64,000 nucleotides of DNA, taken from Streptomyces marianii (GTDB lineage Bacteria > Actinomycetota > Actinomycetes > Streptomycetales > Streptomycetaceae). Within the stretch, counting starts at the first letter, position 1; each line of letters opens with the position of its first letter. Made by a program: the position numbers and the translations under genes. Location: assembly GCF_005795905.1 (NCBI RefSeq), contig NZ_VAWE01000001.1, positions 5,445,001 to 5,509,000 of the forward strand. The letters run 5' to 3'. Below are positions 22,444-30,161 of this stretch, piece after piece. Under the pieces are notes generated by a model, which was not told the origin of the DNA, made no database searches, and saw nothing but the letters and a program-made list of their open reading frames with translations.

Positions 22444-22760
22444 CAGTTGCCACCGCCGATCAGCGGCATGTCGTGCGGGATGCAGTGCGCGCGGTGGAGG
22501 GGGGAGTCGTGCGGGTCCTCCCAGCTGCGGTCCGCGAGCCGCTGCCGTACGGCGTCGGCCATGGGCGTGAGGGCGTACGGGATCGGGGCGTGCTCGAGCT
22601 CGGCCACGCGGGCGCGCAGCCTCTGCAGTTCGTCCGCGGTCTCCGGTGACTGGAGCAGCTGCGCGGCCTCGAGGGCCGCGGCGATGCCGGCGGCGGTCTG
22701 CCGGGTCTTCATGGCGGCGAAGATGACGCCGGCCGCGGCGTTCACCCGGCGGGCGTTCAC
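22443..22760 (-). CDS. Helical early phage protein
   Basis: 105 residues from GTG 22760 with GTGA overlap to the upstream gene. The first two thirds are Ala/Gln/Leu-rich helix including a coiled coil (LEAAQLLQSPETADELQRLRARVAELEHAP), followed by a conserved-looking DAVRQRLADRSWEDPHDSPLHRAHCIPHD. No family is recognised. Confidence 0.6.
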   Translation of the reverse strand: MNARRVNAAAGVIFAAMKTRQTAAGIAAALEAAQLLQSPETADELQRLRARVAELEHAPIPYALTPMADAVRQRLADRSWEDPHDSPLHRAHCIPHDMPLIGGGN

Positions 22761-23098
22761 GAGGACACCGACCCGGTGAGGCACCAGGCGCGGACCTGTA
22801 CGCCGTGGACGGTGCCTTCCGCCTTGACCTCGGATGCGCCGCTGGTGGTGATCCGCTCGGCCACGGCGAGGCCGAAGTGGGCGCCGAAGCGGCGCACGTC
22901 GTTGGGGGCGTCGTAGAAGAAGAGGTCGATGCCCGGCTCGTTGGTGGCCCATGAGCGGCAGCGGGTCGTGACGTCGGCGGGGATGACCGGGGAGCTGCTG
23001 ATGATGTGTTCGGCCGCGGCCAGGGCGGCGATGTGCCCGTTGCGCTGCGCGGTCTGCTCGAAGGCCGGCTGCACGTGGCGGGTAAGGTCGATACTCAC
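22757..23098 (-). CDS. Early phage protein, unknown
   Basis: 113 residues. Helical start (RHVQPAFEQTAQRNGHIAALAAAEHI) then a beta-rich half (GIDLFFYDAPNDVRRFGAHFGLAVAERITTSGASEVKAEGTVHGVQVRAWCL). It begins about 75 bases after the excisionase-like gene and seems to be the first of the long coupled series. No family is recognised. Confidence 0.6.
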   Translation of the reverse strand: MSIDLTRHVQPAFEQTAQRNGHIAALAAAEHIISSSPVIPADVTTRCRSWATNEPGIDLFFYDAPNDVRRFGAHFGLAVAERITTSGASEVKAEGTVHGVQVRAWCLTGSVSS

Positions 23099-23172
23099 GG
23101 TTACCTCTTCTCTCGGTGATGAGGTGTGCCGAGGGGCTGTCCGGATGGCCGTCCGGGCGGCCCCGATTTCGT

Positions 23173-23442
23173 TCAGCCGATGCGGACCGCGGCACCGCGC
23201 GGCGGCAGCGGCTTCAGATGCGCCATGGGGTGAGTGCCGGGCGCCGGCACGGGGAGGGTGGCCAGCGGGCTACTCGTCGGCTCGTGGTGGTGCAGGGCGT
23301 CGATGCGGTCGAGGTCCTCGTCGGAGAACGTGACGACCCGGCCCTTCTTGGAGTGCGGCAGGCGGCGGATGTTGCGGCGGAGCCAGCGCTCCTCTACGCG
23401 GAGGCGTTCCGCAGCCTCGGGGTAGGTGTAGCGGCGGCTCAT
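23173..23442 (-). CDS. Excisionase-like HTH protein
   Basis: 89 residues. MSRRYTYPEAAERLRVEERWLRRNIRRLPHSKKGRVVTFSDEDLDRI is the MerR-type winged helix typical of excisionase-family (Xis/AlpA-like) proteins: a tyrosine-bearing first helix, a recognition helix, a KGR wing and FSDEDLDRI as the third helix. The rest is Pro/His-rich tail. It overlaps the adjacent XRE-like gene by four bases and lies about 1.6 kb from the integrase, fitting an early gene that turns integration into excision. Confidence 0.75.
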   Translation of the reverse strand: MSRRYTYPEAAERLRVEERWLRRNIRRLPHSKKGRVVTFSDEDLDRIDALHHHEPTSSPLATLPVPAPGTHPMAHLKPLPPRGAAVRIG

Positions 23443-23726
23443 AGGGCCACCGCCGGCGCTCGGCCGGAGATGTGCTCCGCGGAGCGCCCTTCAGGAATCC
23501 ACAGGACGAGCACGTCCACGCCGATCGCTGCGGCGATTGAGTGGGCCGAGCTGGCCAGAACGGCTTCCTGTTCTCCGGTGAGGAGATTGCCGATCGTGCC
23601 GTGTGGGATGCCGGCGAGTGCGGCGAGCTCTCGGACGCTGACGGATGCACCAGTGCCGGTGCGGCGCATCAGCGTTCGGAGGAGGTCGGCGCTGACCAGG
23701 CGGTACAGCGGGACAGGGTGAGTCAT
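23439..23726 (-). CDS. XRE-type regulator, leftward control gene
   Basis: 95 residues from ATG 23726; the longer open frame upstream crosses the control region and is Arg/Cys-rich. An HTH is seen at residues about 25-60 (ASVSVRELAALAGIPHGTIGNLLTGEQEAVLASSAHSIAAAIG), followed by VDVLVLWIPEGRS. As the first gene leftward from the control region, before the excisionase-like gene, it is a Cro-like or early-operon autoregulator. The two 16-bp repeats at 23746-23786 lie directly in front of it. Confidence 0.72.
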   Translation of the reverse strand: MTHPVPLYRLVSADLLRTLMRRTGTGASVSVRELAALAGIPHGTIGNLLTGEQEAVLASSAHSIAAAIGVDVLVLWIPEGRSAEHISGRAPAVAL

Positions 23727-23745
23727 GTCCACCTCGTACAACGGT

Positions 23746-23786
23746 TCATTGCATTGCTTGGATGTCAGAAGCATTGCATAGCTTGG
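23746..23786 (-). promoter_or_regulatory. Paired 16-bp operator-like repeats in the immunity region
   Basis: On the minus strand CCAAGCTATGCAATGC (23786-23771) and CCAAGCAATGCAATGA (23761-23746) match at 14 of 16 bases, 25 bases apart and in the same orientation. They are A/T-richer than their surroundings and sit 20-60 bases upstream of the leftward XRE gene, between it and the rightward repressor-type gene. This is what an operator pair of a lysis-lysogeny switch looks like; which protein binds is unknown. Confidence 0.6.
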
Positions 23787-23984
23787 ACGGATCGTCCAGC
23801 CTGCTGGATGGAGTGTGGGGATTCGGTCAAATCCGCCGCGCGCCCTAGCGCGCGCCGTTGCCCTGCATGGACACTCTGTCCAAGGTGCGGGATGGCAGAC
23901 CTCGCACAACCAGGGGGGATGAACCCGGCGCCACCCTGGCCACATGGACACCCCACGGCCCATGCGACGACACGGAGTGGCAGG

Positions 23985-24395
23985 ATGAGCCTCATGGCGG
24001 CTGAGAAGGGCACCCCCACGCCCATCGAGCGACACCAGCTCGGAGACCTCGTGCTCGCACGAAAGGAGGCGCTCCGGCTCAGCTACGAAAAGCTGGCCGA
24101 GCGCTGCATCGACCCGCAGACCGGGGAGAGGACCGTCAAGTCGAGCTGGCTACACCGCATCGCCACCCGGCTCCCCGTCCAGGCTCCCGGGGTCGACCAG
24201 CTGCGAGGGATGGCCGCCGGCATGCAAGTGCCGCTGCGTACTGTCCAGGACGCTGCAGCAAGCCAGTTCTTCGGACTGGATTCCGTGTACAGCCCAGACG
24301 AGAACGTGCGGACCATGGTCCACCGATACGAGGACCTGAGTCCCGAAGATCAGCGCAAGGTGCTCGCCCTGATCGAGGCATTCCGCAACAGCTGA
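23985..24395 (+). CDS. XRE-family repressor-type protein, rightward
   Basis: 136 residues from ATG 23985 (or 23994). An HTH lies in the first 70 residues (GDLVLARKEALRLSYEKLAERCIDPQTGERTVKSSWLHRIATRLPVQAPGVDQLRGMAAGM), and the C-terminus has SPEDQRKVLALIEAFR, an end common to repressor-type XRE proteins that sense nothing obvious. It is read away from the early operon across the operator-like repeats and towards the integrase, the usual place of the immunity repressor in tRNA-integrated actinophages. Confidence 0.75.
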   Translation: MSLMAAEKGTPTPIERHQLGDLVLARKEALRLSYEKLAERCIDPQTGERTVKSSWLHRIATRLPVQAPGVDQLRGMAAGMQVPLRTVQDAAASQFFGLDSVYSPDENVRTMVHRYEDLSPEDQRKVLALIEAFRNS

Positions 24396-24567
24396 CGTTT
24401 CACCCCGTCTATAACTGACGCTTCGACACTTTCAGCGCTGACCTGTTGGAACTGTGGCGGTTGTGTGCATCATGGGTCCTCCGCCCGGGGGCGGATAAGG
24501 TTCCGGCTGCATGTCGTTTCGAACTGGCATGCGGATTGTGACGCGGGGCCTGGGGAGGAGCACCAGC

Positions 24568-25029
24568 ATGCCCAAAGTGATCGAAGTCTGCTTCAGGTTC
24601 GCCCAGCCAGGCGAACTACCCGCCGGTCGCATCGCCGACATCCGACCCGGCCCCGACGGCGGAACCATCCACGTCATCATTGAGCCCGGCCACGCCACTC
24701 AGCGGCTCCTCGACGAGTTCACCGCCCAGCAGGCATCCATGATGGCCACGGGGCAGTGGTACCGGGCGCCAGACACCCCCGAGAACCGGATCCACCCCCG
24801 CCGGGTCCTCCACGCCGCTTGGCAGCTCACACCCGCAGAGGCGTTTCCCACCGGCAGCCTGCTCCTGTCCATGGAGAGGCCGCAGCGGCATGTATGGCTC
24901 GTCCACGAAGGACACGCAAGCCCCGTCCTCGCTGCCGACATGACATGGATGCTCACCAAGATGGTCCGCACCGAGATCTGGATCACCCGAGGAACGGGCG
25001 GCGACACCGGCCAAGACGCACCCGGCTGA
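24568..25029 (+). CDS. Phage protein of unknown function beside the integrase
   Basis: 153 residues from ATG 24568 with a GGGGAGGAG site; an earlier ATG at 24511 would add 19 residues. It looks like a mixed alpha/beta domain (PKVIEVCFRFAQPGELPAG, GTIHVIIEPGHATQRLLDEFT, SLLLSMERPQRHVWLVHEGHA) and is not membrane-bound. It ends one base before the convergent integrase stop. The position between repressor and integrase is typical of lysogenic conversion genes. No family is recognised. Confidence 0.62.
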   Translation: MPKVIEVCFRFAQPGELPAGRIADIRPGPDGGTIHVIIEPGHATQRLLDEFTAQQASMMATGQWYRAPDTPENRIHPRRVLHAAWQLTPAEAFPTGSLLLSMERPQRHVWLVHEGHASPVLAADMTWMLTKMVRTEIWITRGTGGDTGQDAPG

Positions 25030-25030
25030 C

Positions 25031-26281
25031 CTACCCCACTGACCGAAGCCCTGCCCGCTGCTCCGGCACCCCGAGCGCGGCCTCGACGGCGTCCGCGATG
25101 TCGTCATCGAGGCTCAGCACCAGATGCCCGTAACGATCCACCGTGGTCTGGATGCTCTCGTGCCCGAGCCGAATCTGAATCGCCGGCAGCGGGATCCGCC
25201 CGGCGATCAACCACGACGCGTGCGTGTGCCGCAGATCGTGCAACCGCGGCTTCTTTGGGAGCCCCTTCGCCACCGCGGCCGCGACCGCCGGCTGCCACTT
25301 CCGGTGGTAGTAGTTCGAATGCCGCCAGTTCCGCCCCGTAGCCGTACGGAAAAGGAAGTCGTCAGGCTGGCGCCCCGCAGCGTGGCGCCGTGCCACCTCC
25401 ACCTGTGCGGGGGACAGTCGGATGACCCGCCGAGCCTTCTTGGTCTTGGGCGGTCCCAGGAAGAACGACCCCCCCGGCGCGCCCTTCTTGGCCTTCTTCC
25501 ACGCCCTCTGGACGCTCACGGTGGGCCTCTCGCCGTTCAGGTTCAGGTCGCTCACCCTGAGCGCCGACGCCTCGCCCCAGCGCATCCCTGTACCCACGAG
25601 CCAGTCCGCCAGGTCCCGCGCGTCGGGGTCCTTGATCTCAGCCGCGATGCGCTGGTACTCGTCGCGCTCCAGGAACGTCATCTCCTCCTCCACATGGTCG
25701 TCTGCGCGGGGGAGCTTGGTCCTCTTGCAACAGTTGGACGTCCGCAACTGCGGCTCAGCATCGATGGCGGCCTGGATGATGCAGTAGAGCAGCCCATGCC
25801 GGTTCGCGATGCTCTTGGGGTCTGCCGGCCGACGACGCCATCTCTCCGGGTCCTCGGGGTCCCGTTCGCCTGCCTCCTCGACGCGCACCCAGTCGGTCAC
25901 GTCTTCCTGGGTGAGGTTGCCGATGGTCGCGGAGTGTTCGCGGCCCGCATGGTCGGTGTGCCGTAGGAGAGAGAGGTGGATGCGCACCTCCCGGTGGTAG
26001 TCCTCGCGGGTGCGCTCGTCGATGCCGGTAAGCCGGTCGACGTAGCGAGTCGCGTAGTCGGGGAACGGGACGTCGCCGGGGATCGCGGGCTCCTCGACGA
26101 AGCCCAGCCCACGGACCCAGCCGTGCGGCCACTGCCCGCCGTGTGCCTCTACGAGGGCTTTGAACTGCTCCGCCGCGGGGCGCTCGCGGAAGTTCTCGGT
26201 CTGCCACTGGCCATCCTGACGCCATTTCACCTGAAAGGTGATGGCGCCGCTCTTCTTGGGGCGTTCCGCAATGCTCGCCAT
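25031..26281 (-). CDS. int: Tyrosine recombinase integrase
   Basis: 416 residues from ATG 26281. N-terminal arm-binding type region (SGAITFQVKWRQDGQW), SAM-like core-binding region at about 70-180, then the catalytic domain with Arg 234 (TGMRWGEA), a basic GPPKTKKARR beta-hairpin (candidate Lys 279), His 348/Arg 351 (HDLRH), His 374 (LGHESIQTT) and the nucleophile Tyr 384 (VDRYGHL). All catalytic positions are intact. The gene starts 111 bases from the tRNA-His 3' end and reads away from it, so that tRNA is the integration site. Confidence 0.95.
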   Translation of the reverse strand: MASIAERPKKSGAITFQVKWRQDGQWQTENFRERPAAEQFKALVEAHGGQWPHGWVRGLGFVEEPAIPGDVPFPDYATRYVDRLTGIDERTREDYHREVRIHLSLLRHTDHAGREHSATIGNLTQEDVTDWVRVEEAGERDPEDPERWRRRPADPKSIANRHGLLYCIIQAAIDAEPQLRTSNCCKRTKLPRADDHVEEEMTFLERDEYQRIAAEIKDPDARDLADWLVGTGMRWGEASALRVSDLNLNGERPTVSVQRAWKKAKKGAPGGSFFLGPPKTKKARRVIRLSPAQVEVARRHAAGRQPDDFLFRTATGRNWRHSNYYHRKWQPAVAAAVAKGLPKKPRLHDLRHTHASWLIAGRIPLPAIQIRLGHESIQTTVDRYGHLVLSLDDDIADAVEAALGVPEQRAGLRSVG

Positions 26282-26349
26282 GAGCAGACGATACGACCGG
26301 ATCACGGGGTCTGTGTTCCCGCTGTGTTCCCGAAGTTTCGACCATGACG

Positions 26350-26381
26350 AAGGCCCGGCCTGTTTTCGCAGGCCGGGCCTT
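26350..26381 (-). terminator. Strong hairpin between tRNA-His and the integrase
   Basis: Perfect 13-bp stem AAGGCCCGGCCTG (26350-26362) / CAGGCCGGGCCTT (26369-26381) with loop TTTTCG, 11 bases after the tRNA end. It ends tRNA transcription and shields int. Whether it belongs to host or element depends on where the attachment core ends. Confidence 0.85.
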
Positions 26382-26391
26382 GATCGTTCAG

Positions 26392-26435
26392 GGTGAGTGA
26401 CGGGACTCGAACCCGCGGCATCCTGGACCACAACC
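26392..26435. other. Probable attachment site (right junction) in tRNA-His 3' half
   Basis: Elements with tyrosine integrases usually recombine inside the 3' half of a tRNA gene and carry a copy of that half, so the host gene stays intact. Here int abuts the tRNA 3' end, so the core should lie between the anticodon arm and the tRNA end. The exact core cannot be set because the other junction is outside the window. Confidence 0.6.
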
Positions 26436-26465
26436 AGGTGCTCTACCAGCTGAGCTACACCCACC
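26392..26465 (-). tRNA. tRNA-His (anticodon GTG)
   Basis: The minus strand folds as a complete tRNA: acceptor stem GTGGGTG / CACTCAC (with one G-T), D arm GCTCAGCTGGTAGAGC, anticodon arm CCTGG-TTGTGGT-CCAGG with anticodon GTG at 26431-26429, and T arm GCGGGTTCGAGTCCCGT. A G stands at -1 (26465) as expected for tRNA-His, the discriminator is C (26392), and CCA is not encoded. The gene remains whole although the element is inserted at its 3' end. Confidence 0.97.
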
Positions 26466-27057
26466 ATGACCGGTCGTTCTCCCGACCGGCCGAGAAAAAG
26501 TGTACAGGGTCCTGGAGGGTGCTCGCGCCCGGGTTTACGTCGGCCTGGCGTGTACCCCGCGCGTGCTGCGGGACGGGCCGCGGGCCACGCTGCCGGAACA
26601 GGGTCCGGCGCGGGTGCCGCATGGGCGCCCCGTCCGCGGCGGCTGCGGTCTGTGCCCCGCATGGCACGGCCCCCGAGCGGGTCCGTGCCGCGCGGGGCGT
26701 GGGAGTGCGGACACCCGGTTGCCGGACCCCGGGCAGGCGAACGCGAGGCGTCCTGCACGGGTGCGTCGAGCCCCCGTGTGCAGGCACGCCGGGCGTGGAC
26801 CGTGATGAGCGGGACCCGGTCCGGGCGAGGCGATCCCGCACGCCCTCCGGGTGCGGGGATTCCGTACCAGAGCGCCCTGGAGCATGTGATGCTCCGGCCC
26901 CGGAGTGCCCGGGCGGGACGACTCCGTCGCACGGGCACCCGGGTGCCGGGACCGGGAAGACGGGCGGGAGCGGTGGGCGAGGTGCCCCGTCACCGGACCC
27001 CGGACACGCCCGCGCCGGGCGGGCAGCGGTCGCTGCGCCGCCCGGCGCGCGTGCGGC
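26466..27057. other. Gene-free stretch between tRNA-His and ornA
   Basis: No reading frame here has convincing codon use or a ribosome site; all long frames are Arg/Gly/Pro-rich. A TACACT box reading towards the tRNA (26506-26501, from GTGTACACTTTTT on the minus strand) may be its -10 element. The ornA stop is at 27058, and a run of GC-rich imperfect repeats (variants of CGGGACCGGG) fills the rest. Confidence 0.5.
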
Positions 27058-27663
27058 CTACTGCGCCGCGGGCACCACGTGGCGCGCCGCGATCGCCTTC
27101 GCCGCGTCCGAGTCCGGGCCCGGCTGGGGGACGAAGATCGCCTCGCGGTAGTAGCGCAGCTCGGCGATCGACTCGCGGATGTCGGCGAGGGCCCGGTGGT
27201 TGCCGTTCTTCTCCGGACTGTTGAAGTACGCCCTCGGATACCAGCGCCGGGCCAGCTCCTTGACCGAGGAGACGTCGACGATCCGGTAGTGGAGGTACTC
27301 CTCCACCTTCGGCATGTCGCGGAGCAGGAAGCCGCGGTCGGTTCCGACCGAGTTCCCGCACAGCGGCGCCTTGCCCGGCTCCTTGACGTGCTCACGCACG
27401 TACGCGAGGACCTGCTCCTCGGCGTCGGCCAGGGTCGTGCCGGCCGCGAGTTCGTCGAGGAGGCCCGAGGCGGTGTGCATCTGCCGCACCACCTCGGGCA
27501 TGGTCTCCAGCGCCGCGTCCGGCGGGCGGATCACGATGTCCACCCCTTCACCGAGCACGTTCAGTTCCGAGTCGGTGACCAGCGCGGCCACCTCGATGAG
27601 TGCGTCGTCGGCCAGCGAGAGCCCGGTCATCTCGCAGTCGATCCACACCATGCGATCGTTCAT
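27058..27663 (-). CDS. orn: Oligoribonuclease
   Basis: 201 residues from ATG 27663. DEDDh exonuclease motifs are complete: WIDCEMTGL (Asp 8, Glu 10), a central [14 protein letters not shown] with its Asp, and [13 protein letters not shown] with the His and last Asp. It degrades 2-5 nt RNAs and pGpG to mononucleotides in the cytoplasm. It begins 10 bases after adpA, and the adpA-ornA pair is the conserved Streptomyces arrangement; read-through from adpA is likely. S. coelicolor ornA mutants are delayed in development. Confidence 0.95.
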   Translation of the reverse strand: MNDRMVWIDCEMTGLSLADDALIEVAALVTDSELNVLGEGVDIVIRPPDAALETMPEVVRQMHTASGLLDELAAGTTLADAEEQVLAYVREHVKEPGKAPLCGNSVGTDRGFLLRDMPKVEEYLHYRIVDVSSVKELARRWYPRAYFNSPEKNGNHRALADIRESIAELRYYREAIFVPQPGPDSDAAKAIAARHVVPAAQ

Positions 27664-27673
27664 GCGTCCTACC

Positions 27674-28870
27674 TTATGGCGCACTCCGCTGGCCGGGGAG
27701 CGCCGGACGCCCGGGGGCGTAGGCATCCGAGCCGGGCCTGCCCGGTTCCGGGGGGCCGGGGGACGCACCCGTGGCGGCCGGATGCCTCCTCGTGTGCCCC
27801 GCGGACGCCTGGGCCGGTACGACCGGCTCTGACGCCCCGGAAGCCACCGGGTCGACCTGCGGACGCCTGGCCCGGTAGGCGGCCCGGTACGCGGCCGGGG
27901 AGGAGCCGAGCTGGCGGCGGAAGTGCCCGCGCAGCGCCACAGGGGAGCGGAAGCCGCACCGGCCCGCGACCTCGTCGACCGAGTAGTCGGAGGTCTCGAG
28001 CAGCCGCTGCGCCTGCAGCACCCGCTGGGTGATCAGCCACTGCAGGGGAGCGCTCCCGGTGAGCGAGCGGAACCTGCGGTCGAAGGTCCGCCTGCTCATG
28101 TACGCACGGGCCGCCAGGGTCTCCACGTCGAACTGCTCGTGGAGGTGCTCCAGCGCCCAGGCCACGACCTCGGCGAGCGGGTCGGAGCCGATCTCCTCCG
28201 GTAAAGACCTGTCGAGGTAGCGCTCCTGCCCGCCACTGCGCCGCGGCGGGACGACCAGCCTGCGGGCCAGTGCCCCGGCCGCCTCCGCGCCGTGGTCCGT
28301 CCGCACGATGTGCAGACAGAGGTCGATGCCGGCCGCGGTGCCGGCGGAGGTGAGGACGTCGCCGTCGTCGACGAACAGCTCCCGCGGGTCCACGTGGACC
28401 GACGGATAGCGTTTGGCGAGCGTCGGTGCGTACATCCAGTGCGTGGTCGCCGGGCGGCCGTCCAGCAGCCCCGCGGCGGCCAGTACGAACGCCCCGGTGC
28501 ACAGCCCCACGATGCGGGCGCCCTCCTCGTGGGCGCGGCGCAGCGCCTCGAGGGCCTCGGGTGGCGGTGGTGAGGTGATCGACCGCCAGGCCGGCACGAC
28601 GACCGTGCCCGCTCTGCCGATCGCCTCCAGCCCGTAGGGCGCGGTGAGTTCGAGTCCCCCTGTGGTCCGCAGGGGGCCCTCCTCACCGGCACATACGAGC
28701 AGCCGGTAGCGGGGAACTCCGGCATCCTGGCGGTCGATTCCGAACACCGAGAGCGGAATGGAACTCTCGAAGATGGGACCGCCGCTGAACAGCAGCACCG
28801 CGACGACTTCCCGGCGGCGGCGCCCGGACAGCTTCCTTACGGCCTCCGGCGCGGCGGAGTCCTGACTCAT
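27674..28870 (-). CDS. adpA: AdpA, pleiotropic AraC-family developmental activator (TTA-containing)
   Basis: 398 residues. Residues 22-190 are the DJ-1/PfpI-like dimerisation domain ([31 protein letters not shown]); 225-325 are the double AraC HTH ([42 protein letters not shown]). Codon 223, in the linker, is TTA (28204-28202), the rare leucine codon that makes AdpA depend on the bldA tRNA. The C-terminal 70 residues are Pro/Ala-rich and vary between species. AdpA binds many sites and drives aerial growth and secondary metabolism. A gene-free region of almost 400 bases lies upstream for complex control. Confidence 0.96.
   Translation of the reverse strand: MSQDSAAPEAVRKLSGRRRREVVAVLLFSGGPIFESSIPLSVFGIDRQDAGVPRYRLLVCAGEEGPLRTTGGLELTAPYGLEAIGRAGTVVVPAWRSITSPPPPEALEALRRAHEEGARIVGLCTGAFVLAAAGLLDGRPATTHWMYAPTLAKRYPSVHVDPRELFVDDGDVLTSAGTAAGIDLCLHIVRTDHGAEAAGALARRLVVPPRRSGGQERYLDRSLPEEIGSDPLAEVVAWALEHLHEQFDVETLAARAYMSRRTFDRRFRSLTGSAPLQWLITQRVLQAQRLLETSDYSVDEVAGRCGFRSPVALRGHFRRQLGSSPAAYRAAYRARRPQVDPVASGASEPVVPAQASAGHTRRHPAATGASPGPPEPGRPGSDAYAPGRPALPGQRSAP
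28202..28204 (-). promoter_or_regulatory. TTA (bldA-dependent) codon in adpA
   Basis: Leucine 223 of AdpA is read from TTA within GGTCTTTACCGGAG on the minus strand. TTA is the rarest codon in streptomycetes and needs the developmentally expressed bldA tRNA. Its place between the two domains is the known conserved one. Confidence 0.93.
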
Positions 28871-29256
28871 GACGCTAAGCCCCCCTCGGTGTTCGCGTCT
28901 CCCCGTTCTTGTCGGGCCTGTCGCTCCTGCACGTTTCCCCTCGGTTCTGCACGAGTCCCCAGCCTTCGATACTCATGATCGAATCTACTGCGTCCCGTGG
29001 TGCCGGCGTGACAAGTTCCGGAACCGGCACATTGTCGACAAGGTAACTTGGCGCGAAGCATTCGATCACGAAGCGTTGCATCCGGAGGCCGCGTAGGGAA
29101 GTGCGCGACGCATGCATGGCCCATCCCCGTAGGGTGCGAGCGGCGCGTGTGGTCCTTTCCTCCCTGGTCGCACGGGGGTTGACGGGCCATTTCTCCAAGG
29201 AACGCCCGAGCAGGCGAAGTTGGCCTAAAACATACGGGTGCGTGTGTGCGAATTCG
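28871..29256. promoter_or_regulatory. Upstream region of adpA, no gene
   Basis: 386 bases without a convincing gene. It contains a GTTCCGGAAC palindrome (29015-29024), a TGGCGCGAAG sequence near 29048 that differs by one base from the AdpA consensus TGGCSNGWWY, and AT-richer patches. AdpA is known to repress its own gene through several upstream sites, so this is the likely control region; the individual sites are candidates only. Confidence 0.5.
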
Positions 29257-29523
29257 TCAGTCCCGTGGAGTGGGCCGTGCCCGACGGCCGCCGCCGCGGC
29301 GTCCTCGTGCTCCCGCGATGCGCCGCGGAGCCCGTTCGGACCGGCGCATCAGCGCCCGGCAGGCGCCGGTCACGGCGGCCAGGCCGGCCGCGACCGCGAC
29401 CGCGCCGCCGACGGATGTGTCGTATGCCACAAGGACGACCGGGACGACGACACAGCCGAAAGTTGCCCATCGAACCACTTCGCCCGCGGAGTCGCCCGCC
29501 GGAGTGCCTGCGGCGGCACTCAT
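29257..29523 (-). CDS. Small membrane protein upstream of adpA
   Basis: 88 residues from ATG 29523. Two adjacent hydrophobic segments (VVRWATFGCVVVPVVLVAY and GGAVAVAAGLAAVTGACRAL) are followed by a basic Arg/Gly tail. The frame stays open to 29970 and could give 237 residues, but the extra part is Pro/Arg/Ala repeats with no domain and no clear ribosome site, so the short form is preferred. It resembles small membrane proteins that accompany adpA in other streptomycetes. Function unknown. Confidence 0.6.
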   Translation of the reverse strand: MSAAAGTPAGDSAGEVVRWATFGCVVVPVVLVAYDTSVGGAVAVAAGLAAVTGACRALMRRSERAPRRIAGARGRRGGGRRARPTPRD

Positions 29524-30161
29524 GGGCGTTCCGGGGCCCTCTCCGGTGGAGCGGTTGGCGGAGTCCGCGCGTCCGGCGGTTCGGCGGGACCTTGCGGAAG
29601 CCGCCGGGGCGTCCGGTGCCGGCACCGCCGCAGGGCGCGCGGCCGCCGTCCGCGGCGCCCTGCGGCGGCCCCGTGAGGGGGTCAGGCCGCGGGGCGGGGC
29701 GGAGGTGCGGGCGGCCGGTGAAGCGGGCACGGGAACTCCTCGGGGCGGAGGTGCGGCGGAGTCGGCGGATCCGTCCCGCCGGTGGGGCGACGGGAGACCA
29801 ACGAGGAGCGGAGCCCTCCGGTCACTGCCGCGTCTCCCGTTCCCCCGGCGGTTCCCCGGGGCCTTCCGCTCCTCTCCCGACTGCCGGCTCCGGCTCTGGA
29901 CGGGCGGGCTCGCGGGCGGTTCCGGTGGGCGTTCCGGGCGAAGCCTGTACGGTGCAGGCGCCATTGCCATACGGAGTGTGCTCGTGCATGCTCCCTGGGA
30001 CGCGTGCTCCGTCGGCTCGCCGGGAGTAGGAACCCCGAGCTCTGGGCAGGCGAGGAGTGGCGCCGTACCCTTGAGGGTATGGGGTTGGGAAGTTGATTCC
30101 CGGACAGAGCTCCGCAGCCAACCGTCGCCCTCCCATGAGGATCTGAACGCCGAGACAACCG
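29524..30161. other. Intergenic region before the universal stress gene
   Basis: Mostly noncoding unless the small membrane protein uses the long start. The last 120 bases before the stress gene include an AT-richer area and GTACCCTTGAGGGTATGGGG near 30065, with a short inverted repeat (TACCCT/AGGGTA, 30065-30079). No gene is supported. Confidence 0.4.

Larger units (their letters stand above)
1..26391. mobile_element. Integrated temperate phage or phage-like element (partial, left end outside window)
   Basis: The stretch from the window edge to the 3' end of tRNA-His holds a tyrosine integrase beside the tRNA, an excisionase-like HTH gene, opposed repressor-type genes, replication-type genes and a head module (terminase, portal, prohead protease, HK97 capsid). 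Most genes run on the minus strand and many overlap by 4 bases, unlike the chromosome to the right. The right border is placed at the tRNA 3' end (26392) because the integrase abuts it. Tail, lysis and the second attachment site are not in view, so whether the element is intact cannot be judged. A block of membrane proteins resembling plasmid spread proteins makes a phage-plasmid or phage/ICE hybrid possible. Confidence 0.9.

Noticed and set aside
26393..26490. Short peptide-like frame across the tRNA on the minus strand (MVGVAQLVEHLVVVQ-like)
   Set aside because: This is the well-known spurious translation of a tRNA-His gene, not a protein.
26466..27224. Long plus-strand reading frames over the gap between tRNA-His and ornA
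   Set aside because: Their translations are Arg/Gly/Pro-rich without domains, have no ribosome site and run into ornA on the opposite strand; they are artefacts of very high GC.
29225..29250. ACATACGGG sequence upstream of adpA as a gamma-butyrolactone receptor site
   Set aside because: Only one half matches the ARE-type pattern and its distance of about 360 bases from adpA does not fit the known S. griseus location.
29257..29970. Long form (237 codons) of the small membrane protein
   Set aside because: The extra 149 codons are Pro/Arg/Ala repeats with no ribosome site; the short form from ATG 29523 is kept, though the long form is not fully excluded.
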